Positions 8,336-13,197 of a stretch of 13,197 bases of DNA are shown piece after piece. This stretch comes from an uncultured Eggerthellaceae bacterium. Lineage in GTDB: Bacteria > Actinomycetota > Coriobacteriia > Coriobacteriales > Eggerthellaceae. Position numbers and translations under genes: made by a program. Positions within the stretch are counted from its first letter, which is position 1; each line of letters starts with the position of its first letter. The stretch covers positions 1 through 13,197 of the forward strand of contig CAJTXX010000055.1 in assembly GCA_910584145.1 (NCBI GenBank), read 5' to 3'. The notes under the pieces are model-generated. The model ran no database searches and was not told the origin of the DNA. It was given only the letters and a program-made list of their open reading frames with translations.

Positions 8336-8869
8336 TCAGTCGAAACGATAGCCCTCCAAGGCGGCGAAGGGGTTCGGCGCGGCGTCTTCCGGCGCCTCGC
8401 AGGCGCATTCGCCCTCGTTGCGGTTCTGGCCGCAGCGCGGGCAGAGGCCCTTGCACTCCTCGTCGCACAGCGGCACGAGCGGCATCTCCAGCACGAGCGC
8501 CGCCTCGATGAGCGGCGCCATGTCGAGCACCTCGCTCTCTGGCAGCACGTCGAACTCGTCTTCCTCGATATCGTCGAGCTCCGCCTCGGCGCCGGATATC
8601 AGGAAGTAGCCCTCTATCTCGCCCACCACATCGAATGCGGCCTCTTCCAGGCAGCGAGCGCATGCGGTGGCCGCGCGCCCTTCCACGGTGCCCGTCACCA
8701 GGAGGGCGCCGCCGGTGTTCGTGATATCCGCCTGCCAGCGCAGCGGTTCGGCGAAGCGGTACTCGTCAACGCCCGCAGATAATCGGAACGGCGGCATATC
8801 GGCCTCGTAGTGCCGATATGCCGCCGCCTCGAAGAGGTCCTTGGGTATATGGATGGGTATGGGCTGCAC
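8336..8869 (-). CDS. yceD: YceD/DUF177 family protein
   Basis: A 177-residue member of the YceD family, linked to 23S rRNA/ribosome assembly in bacteria and plastids; the exact role is not settled. Seen here: the central CARCLEE motif (Cys70, Cys73), an acidic stretch rich in Glu/Asp (about 95-115), and a C-terminal cysteine cluster CDEECKGLCPRCGQNRNEG followed by CAC, which together look like metal-binding sites. The start is a GTG at 8869, three bases after the TAA of the preceding gene, so the two are probably coupled; no clear ribosome-binding site is seen. In most bacteria yceD is followed by rpmF (L32). Here a terminator-like hairpin and rpmE follow instead. The stop is TGA. Confidence 0.92.
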   Translation of the reverse strand: MQPIPIHIPKDLFEAAAYRHYEADMPPFRLSAGVDEYRFAEPLRWQADITNTGGALLVTGTVEGRAATACARCLEEAAFDVVGEIEGYFLISGAEAELDDIEEDEFDVLPESEVLDMAPLIEAALVLEMPLVPLCDEECKGLCPRCGQNRNEGECACEAPEDAAPNPFAALEGYRFD

Positions 8870-8872
8870 AGC

Positions 8873-9343
8873 TTAGCGCGGAACCGTGCTGTTCTGGTTC
8901 AGGCGGTCGCGCACGCGGCGCACCTGACCGAGCACGTTGTCGAGGCTCTGCTCCACGTGGCTGAACACCTCGTCGGCGTAATCCTCAGCGCCAGCGCGCG
9001 TCTCGCGCTCGAGCTCGCGGGCATCGGCCATGATCGTCTCAGCCTGCTGCTGGGAGATGCGCACGATCTCCTGCTCGCTGGCGATGGTCATCGCCTGGCT
9101 GCGCGCATCCTCGATCAGGCGGTTGGCCTCGGCCTCTGCGTCGTCGAGCAGCGCCTGCCGCTCGCGGACTATCTGACGCGCCTGCGCGAACTCGCTCGGG
9201 AACAGATCGCGTATCTCATCCATTATCTCGAACGCCGCGGTTATATCCACTTGGCGCATATTGCTCTTCCCGAAGACCGCCTTCGAGTCCTCAAGCAGGA
9301 TGGAGAGCTCCTCCAGAAGGCCCAATACTCCGGTTTCGTCCAT
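8873..9343 (-). CDS. SepIVA-like DivIVA-domain coiled-coil protein
   Basis: A 156-residue protein, mostly helical, with heptad-rich segments from about 45 to 150. The block FEIMDEIRDLFPSEFAQARQ followed by a RERQALLDDAEAEANRLI segment resembles the N-terminal part of mycobacterial SepIVA (ELIDDIKDAIPGEL...), and the C-terminal DYADEVFSHVEQSLDNVLGQ resembles the SepIVA end. SepIVA is a septum-associated division factor encoded next to the DUF177 gene in Mycobacterium, the same position as here. This copy is shorter (SepIVA is about 245 residues), lacking much of the middle coiled coil. No membrane segment or catalytic motif is seen; automatic annotation as an ATP synthase B-like protein would be misleading. 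The ATG at 9343 has GAGGAG six to seven bases upstream. The stop is TAA, the only one in the window. Confidence 0.85.
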   Translation of the reverse strand: MDETGVLGLLEELSILLEDSKAVFGKSNMRQVDITAAFEIMDEIRDLFPSEFAQARQIVRERQALLDDAEAEANRLIEDARSQAMTIASEQEIVRISQQQAETIMADARELERETRAGAEDYADEVFSHVEQSLDNVLGQVRRVRDRLNQNSTVPR

Positions 9344-9384
9344 ATGAATCTCCTCGTCGGCTATATCTCAGGTCGCATATGCGG

Positions 9385-9483
9385 TCATAGGCGCATAATC
9401 CGCACTATATTATCACACCTGCGCACTGCCCGTACAGCAAAGCGCTCAGCCGCCACCACCGCGAGCGCTGTGGTGGCGCTCAT
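9385..9483 (-). CDS. Tiny ORF after rsmD, possible coaD remnant or chance frame
   Basis: An ATG at 9483 sits four bases behind a very strong GGGAGGGG site and 13 bases after the rsmD stop. It opens a 32-codon frame (MSATTALAVVAAERFAVRAV and 12 more residues) ending in TGA. In many actinobacteria coaD starts at this place after rsmD, but nothing beyond the first residues resembles CoaD. The frame overlaps a hairpin (9451-9478) and the promoter of the next gene, which argues against a real protein. Confidence 0.2.
   Translation of the reverse strand: MSATTALAVVAAERFAVRAVRRCDNIVRIMRL
9409..9417 (-). promoter_or_regulatory. Extended -10 promoter for the SepIVA-like gene
   Basis: The minus strand reads TGTGATAAT, matching TGn followed by a -10 with five of six consensus bases. 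It is 65 bases ahead of the ATG. A TTGCTG lies farther upstream at a spacing of 20, too long to count as a normal -35; extended -10 promoters can work without one. Confidence 0.5.
9451..9478 (-). terminator. Hairpin after rsmD, possible terminator
   Basis: A perfect 9-bp stem (CGCCACCAC 9451-9459, GTGGTGGCG 9470-9478) with a 10-base loop starts 18 bases after the rsmD stop. No T-tract follows. It fits the end of the fakA-recG-rsmD unit, with a new promoter just beyond. Confidence 0.45.
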
Positions 9484-9496
9484 GCGGCCCCTCCCA

Positions 9497-10096
9497 TCAG
9501 CAGCCGCGCAGCTCCGGGCGCAGGAGCGCGATGACGCAGGTGCCGAAGGCCTTCTCCTTCACGAGCTCGAAGGGAAGCGCCTCTACCGCAGGCTCCACCA
9601 AAGCGCCCGCGGCGTGCTCGTAGGCGATGATGGCGTCCTCGGCTACGATGCCCCGCTCGCAGAGCGCAGCTATAGAGCGCAGGACGTCCTCAGCCGCATA
9701 AGCGTACGGTGCATCGAGGAGCACGAGGTCGAACGGCCCACAGGCCGCGGTCTTGACCGCGAGCTGCGCCGCATCGAGCGAATCGGCCTGCGCCGCCCGC
9801 GCGACCGGCTGGTCGTAGCCGAGGAGCTGCATGTTCGCGCGCACCGTGCGCAGCGCCTTCGCATCGCTCTCGACGAAGCATGCGCACGCCGCCCCGCGCG
9901 ACAGCGCTTCGAGGCCGAGCGCCCCTGAGCCCGCGAACGCGTCGAGCACGCGCGCGCCCTCGAAGCCGCCGCGCAGGCTGCCCAAGCTGCTGAAGAGCGA
10001 CTCGCGCACGCGGTCGGTCGTCGGACGCGCCGCCGATGCGGGCGCTTTGATGCGCCGGCTGCCATGGATGCCTGCGATGATGCGGATATCTCCCAT
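9497..10096 (-). CDS. rsmD: 16S rRNA (guanine966-N2)-methyltransferase
   Basis: RsmD methylates G966 of 16S rRNA using S-adenosylmethionine. The 199 residues fit the family. Visible features: RIIAGIHGSRRIKAP at the N-terminus, RPTTDRVRESLFSSL (25-38), the cofactor motif LDAFAGSGALGLEALSRGA (from 51), and the catalytic-loop region LVLLDAPYAY (D128-Y131), then the strand EKAFGTCVIALL. The last motif is normally DPPY or DPPF; here the first Pro is Ala. Related methyltransferases such as KsgA (NLPY) tolerate other residues there, so activity may remain. The ATG at 10096 has a strong GGGAGGG site in the end of recG and starts two bases after the recG TGA. The same frame is open farther upstream, but that stretch overlaps recG and has no homology. 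Confidence 0.95.
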   Translation of the reverse strand: MGDIRIIAGIHGSRRIKAPASAARPTTDRVRESLFSSLGSLRGGFEGARVLDAFAGSGALGLEALSRGAACACFVESDAKALRTVRANMQLLGYDQPVARAAQADSLDAAQLAVKTAACGPFDLVLLDAPYAYAAEDVLRSIAALCERGIVAEDAIIAYEHAAGALVEPAVEALPFELVKEKAFGTCVIALLRPELRGC

Positions 10097-10098
10097 GC

Positions 10099-12300
10099 TC
10101 ACCCTCCCACTACGGCGTACTCGTACTGCTCGCCGGAGAACGTCGAGCGCATCTCGCGCGCGAGGGCCGCCGCGCACCCTTCGCCGAGCTCTGGGTCGGC
10201 CACCAAGAGCGCCGCCGCGCTCGCATGCGCTTCCTCTATCATGGCGCCGTCGCGCACCACGTTCACCAGCTTCAGCGCCGATGCGCCCGACTGGCGGTTG
10301 CCGAGGAGGTCGCCCTCGCGGCGGGCGGCCAGGTCCTCCGCGGCCAGCTCGAACCCATCGTCGGTGCGCTCGAGCGCCGCCAACCGGTCGAGCGCTTGGG
10401 GCTTCTTCGACGCCGACACGAGGAACACCTCGCCCGGCACCTCGCCGCGCCCCACGCGCCCGCGCAGCTGGTGCAGCTGCGAGAGGCCGAACCGATCGGC
10501 ATCCTCGATGATCATGACGGTGGCGTTCGGCACGTCCACGCCCACCTCCACCACCGTGGTGGCCACCAGCACATCCGTCTCGCCGTCTGCGAACCGCTGC
10601 ATCACCGCGCGCTTCTCCTCCGCCGGCATGCCGCCGAAGAGCAGCTCCACCCGATGATCGGGGAACACGGTGCTCGCGAGGAACGATGCCTCGTCCTTGG
10701 CCGCGGTGAGCGGGCACGCCGCATCGCCCGCAGCGCCTTCGATGGCCACATGCGGGTAGAACTCCGCCTCGTCCTCGTCGAAGGCTCCCCGCCCGGCGGC
10801 TTCCTCGCGCTCGTCGGCCGACACGCCCACCAGCGGGCAGATCACATACGCCTGCTCGCCGCGCGCGAGGGCCGCCTTCGCCGCATCGTAGGCGCGGCCG
10901 CGGTCGGCGCGCTCGAGCACATGCGTGGTGCGGCCGGAACCGGCATGGGGGCGCTCCTTTATGTAGGACAGCGTCATGTTGCCGAACAGCGCGAGCGCCA
11001 TCGTGCGCGGGATGGGCGTGGCCGTCAGGTACAGCGCATCGGGCGCCGCCCCCTTCGCCAGCAGGGCTGCGCGCTGGTCGACGCCGAAGCGCTGCTGCTC
11101 GTCGATCACCACCAGGGTGCAGCGCGCGGGCAGCACATCGTCTTCCATCAGGGCATGCGTGCCGATGAGCACATCCACGCTGCCATCAGCCAGGGCAGCC
11201 ACGATGCGCTCGCGCTCGCGGGGCGCGGTGGAGCCGGTGAGCAGCGCAGTGCGCACGCCGGCTTCCTCGAGCATGCTCCCGAGGCCGCGCGCATGCTGCT
11301 CGGCCAGCACCTCGGTGGGCGCCAGCACGAGCGCCTGGCCGCCCGAATCGGCCGCAGCTGCCAGCCCGAAGGCGGCCACCGCGGTCTTGCCGGTGCCCAC
11401 GTCGCCCAAGATCATATGGTTCGCCACAGAAGGCGCCGCCATCGCGCGCAGCAGGTCGTCGCGCGCGGCGGCCTGCCCGGCCGTCAGCTCGAAGGGCAGC
11501 GCTGCGGCGAGCCGCTGCACGCGCGGGCCGTCTATCGTATGCGCCGTGGGAGCGAGGCCGCGGGTGCGCTTCGCGCTCTCCGTCATCATCAGCAGCTGCA
11601 CCAACACGAGCTCCTCGAAGGCCAAGCGGCGGCGGGCTTGGGCTGCCTCGGCCATGCTCTGCGGGAAATGGGCGCAGCGCAGCGCCGTCTGCCGCGACAT
11701 CAAGCGGTAGCGCCGCCGCAGGTCGAGCGGCAGCGGGTCGAAGGCGCCCTCGGTCATCTGGAGGGCGGCGCGCACGAGGGCGCGCATCTGCTTCTGGCTG
11801 ATCTTGGCGCTGCTCGGATGCACCGACAAGATCACGCCCTCCACCTCGCCTTGCGTGGGCTCGACGATGGGGTTGGTCATGCGCTTGAAGCCGTAGTCGA
11901 ACTCCACCTTCCCCGACAGCGCGACGCGCTCGCCGGGGTGCAGCTTATCCTTGAGCCACGGCTGGTTGAATGCCGTCACCATGATGACGCCGGTCTGGTC
12001 GACCACCGCCACCTCCACCAGCGTGAGCTTCGGGCGCGGGCGCTTCAGCTTCACCTCGTGGATGATGCCGGCGATGGTGGCCATCTGGCCGATGGCGGCA
12101 TCGGCCACCGTGCGCACTGCGCTCATGTCGATGTAGCGGCGCGGGTAGTTCGCCAGCAAGTCGCGCACGCGGCGGATGCCCATGCGCTGCAAGTCGCCGG
12201 CGCGGCGCGAGCTGACGCCCGGCACCGCGGTTATGGGTTCGTCGAAGGCGAGCGTGGCGCGCAAGCGCGCCGAAGCGGATGCGGCAGGGGCGCTACTCAA
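10099..12300 (-). CDS. recG: ATP-dependent DNA helicase RecG
   Basis: RecG reverses stalled replication forks and moves branched DNA. About 733 residues with the wedge/OB domain first (GDLQRMGIRRVRDLLANYPR, then the OB fold around 60-160), and helicase motifs in order: GDVGTGKT (about 300), APTEVLAEQH, LIGTHALMEDDV, DEQQRFGV (about 400), LTATPIPRTMAL, VATTVVEVGVDVPNA and QLHQLRGRVGRGEVPG (about 603), then REGDLLGNRQSG. The family is 680-750 residues long. The frame is open to an ATG at 12405, but that part overlaps fakA by over 100 bases and is low-complexity Arg/Ser. The TTG at 12300, overlapping the fakA stop (TTGAGTAG), is the likely start by coupling; no good ribosome-binding site is seen. 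A TTG at 12264 is another option. The fakA-recG order also occurs in Firmicutes. Confidence 0.97.
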   Translation of the reverse strand: MSSAPAASASARLRATLAFDEPITAVPGVSSRRAGDLQRMGIRRVRDLLANYPRRYIDMSAVRTVADAAIGQMATIAGIIHEVKLKRPRPKLTLVEVAVVDQTGVIMVTAFNQPWLKDKLHPGERVALSGKVEFDYGFKRMTNPIVEPTQGEVEGVILSVHPSSAKISQKQMRALVRAALQMTEGAFDPLPLDLRRRYRLMSRQTALRCAHFPQSMAEAAQARRRLAFEELVLVQLLMMTESAKRTRGLAPTAHTIDGPRVQRLAAALPFELTAGQAAARDDLLRAMAAPSVANHMILGDVGTGKTAVAAFGLAAAADSGGQALVLAPTEVLAEQHARGLGSMLEEAGVRTALLTGSTAPRERERIVAALADGSVDVLIGTHALMEDDVLPARCTLVVIDEQQRFGVDQRAALLAKGAAPDALYLTATPIPRTMALALFGNMTLSYIKERPHAGSGRTTHVLERADRGRAYDAAKAALARGEQAYVICPLVGVSADEREEAAGRGAFDEDEAEFYPHVAIEGAAGDAACPLTAAKDEASFLASTVFPDHRVELLFGGMPAEEKRAVMQRFADGETDVLVATTVVEVGVDVPNATVMIIEDADRFGLSQLHQLRGRVGRGEVPGEVFLVSASKKPQALDRLAALERTDDGFELAAEDLAARREGDLLGNRQSGASALKLVNVVRDGAMIEEAHASAAALLVADPELGEGCAAALAREMRSTFSGEQYEYAVVGG

Positions 12301-13197
12301 GCGAGAGGACCATCGGATAGAGCGGCTGGTCGCCGCGCTGCGCGTCCACTTCCAGCTCGTCGAAGGCGTCCTCGATGCGCTCGGCCAGCGCCTCCAGCTG
12401 CTCATCGTCCATGTCCTCGCCAGCGAGCAGCGTGCAGGTATCGTAGCCCTCAGCGCCCATCTTCACCAGCAGGCCCATCACCACCTCGTCGACCGCGCTG
12501 CCCACCGCGCGGATGGACCCGTCAGCGATGCCGATGGTGTCGCCGGTCTTGATGGGGTTGCCCTCGACGTCCTTCGAATCCTTCACCGCATGGGTGACCT
12601 CGCCTGTGCGGATGTCCTCGCAGGCTGCCGTCATGGCCGCCACGTTGGCCTCCAGCGGCTCGGCCTGATCGAGCGCGAACATGGCGCCGAACGCCTGCGG
12701 CACGCTCTTCGTAGGCACCACGCCGCACGGCTTGTCCGCCAGCTCGCAAGCGGTGTTCGCCGCCATGATGATGTTCGAGTTGTTCGGCAGGAACACGACC
12801 GCATCGGCGTTCACCGACGCAGCAGCATCGAGCAGGTCCTTCGTCGAGGGGTTCATGGTCTGGCCGCCCGAGACGACCGTATCCACCCCCAGGCTCTTCA
12901 GGATATCCACATTGCCCGCGCCATTGGCCACGGCCACCACGCCGATGGCCTTGCGCTCGGCGCGGCCCTCCTCGGCGATCTTCTTCGCACGGTCGGCCGA
13001 TTGCAGCTCCATGTTATGGATGTGCACCTCGGATATCTGCCCGCGGGCCAAGAAGTACGCGAGCACCTTGTCGGGCTCGTTCGAATGCACGTGCACCTTG
13101 AATTTCGGAGCGCTGCCCACGCACAGCTCGCAGTCGCCCATCGTCGCCAGGAAATCGAGCGCTGCGGCCGGGTCGAGCGCGTCGGAATCGACTAAGA
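12293..13197 (-). CDS. fakA: Fatty-acid kinase FakA (YloV/DAK2 family), C-terminal part
   Basis: FakA with FakB phosphorylates fatty acids for phospholipid synthesis. The frame stays open through the window edge at 13197, so the N-terminal DAK2 kinase domain is outside; about 300 residues are visible. Seen: KFKVHVHSNEPDKVLAYF and ISEVHIHNMELQ, a His-rich segment typical of the middle of YloV/FakA, and then a DegV-like C-terminal domain with VVSGGQTMNPSTKDLLDA, FLPNNSNIIMAANTA and VVPTKSVPQAFGAM. The internal ATG at 13141 is not the start. The gene ends in TAG and overlaps the recG TTG by eight bases. Identity with a plain DhaK-type dihydroxyacetone kinase is unlikely, given the C-terminal domain and the recG neighbour. 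Confidence 0.92.
   Translation of the reverse strand, partial: LVDSDALDPAAALDFLATMGDCELCVGSAPKFKVHVHSNEPDKVLAYFLARGQISEVHIHNMELQSADRAKKIAEEGRAERKAIGVVAVANGAGNVDILKSLGVDTVVSGGQTMNPSTKDLLDAAASVNADAVVFLPNNSNIIMAANTACELADKPCGVVPTKSVPQAFGAMFALDQAEPLEANVAAMTAACEDIRTGEVTHAVKDSKDVEGNPIKTGDTIGIADGSIRAVGSAVDEVVMGLLVKMGAEGYDTCTLLAGEDMDDEQLEALAERIEDAFDELEVDAQRGDQPLYPMVLSLE

Noticed and set aside
10097..10717. N-terminal extension of rsmD to 10717
   Set aside because: Lies inside recG in another frame, has no homology, and the ATG at 10096 has a strong ribosome-binding site.
12301..12405. recG start at the ATG at 12405
   Set aside because: It would overlap fakA by more than 100 bases with Arg/Ser-rich sequence unlike any RecG N-terminus.
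10225..12552. Plus-strand frame of 775 codons opposite recG
   Set aside because: Antisense shadow of recG, low-complexity His/Arg/Ala composition.

Overview
The window reads as a core-genome segment of a high-GC actinobacterium. The best fit is the class Coriobacteriia (Eggerthellales-like). This is inferred from a GlnA2-type glutamine synthetase, a SepIVA-like coiled-coil gene before yceD, PolA with a dead proofreading domain, and ribosomal proteins with Ala/Lys-rich tails. No species can be named. All supported genes lie on the minus strand, so transcription runs from high to low coordinates. Large plus-strand reading frames are antisense shadows of high-GC genes.

Layout in direction of transcription: fakA (fatty-acid kinase, 5' part outside the window) - recG - rsmD, tightly packed; a 153-bp gap with a hairpin, a tiny ORF and a promoter; a SepIVA-like coiled-coil gene and yceD; a gap with a terminator-like hairpin, a promoter and a leader hairpin; rpmE (L31, long tail); a gap with two hairpins and a GlnR-box-like site; glnA (GlnA2-type) directly abutting an OmpR-type regulator with a degenerate receiver; polA; a promoter; rplU (L21) - rpmA (L27); a textbook intrinsic terminator; obgE; and proB, which runs off the low-coordinate edge. 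No tRNA, rRNA, CRISPR, insertion sequence, prophage or defence genes were seen. No stretch over 300 bases lacks a gene.

Working groups: rplU-rpmA-obgE is the conserved ribosome/ObgE cluster, with proB translated straight after obgE. glnA plus the GlnR-like regulator, with a matching operator-like site in front, looks like a self-contained nitrogen-control unit. fakA-recG-rsmD and SepIVA-like-yceD are familiar neighbourhoods, but coaD (usual after rsmD) and rpmF (usual after yceD) are missing here.

The most striking observation is an in-frame TAG in rplU. It falls inside the conserved C-terminal RNA-binding motif of L21, and the reading frame continues for another 102 codons with perfect L21 homology followed by a Lys/Ala-rich tail. 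Other oddities are an obgE start without a normal initiator (ATC where homologues have ATG, directly behind a terminator), TAG as the stop of 8 of 12 genes, and substitutions in conserved motifs of rsmD and proB. Sequence error is a live alternative for several of these.
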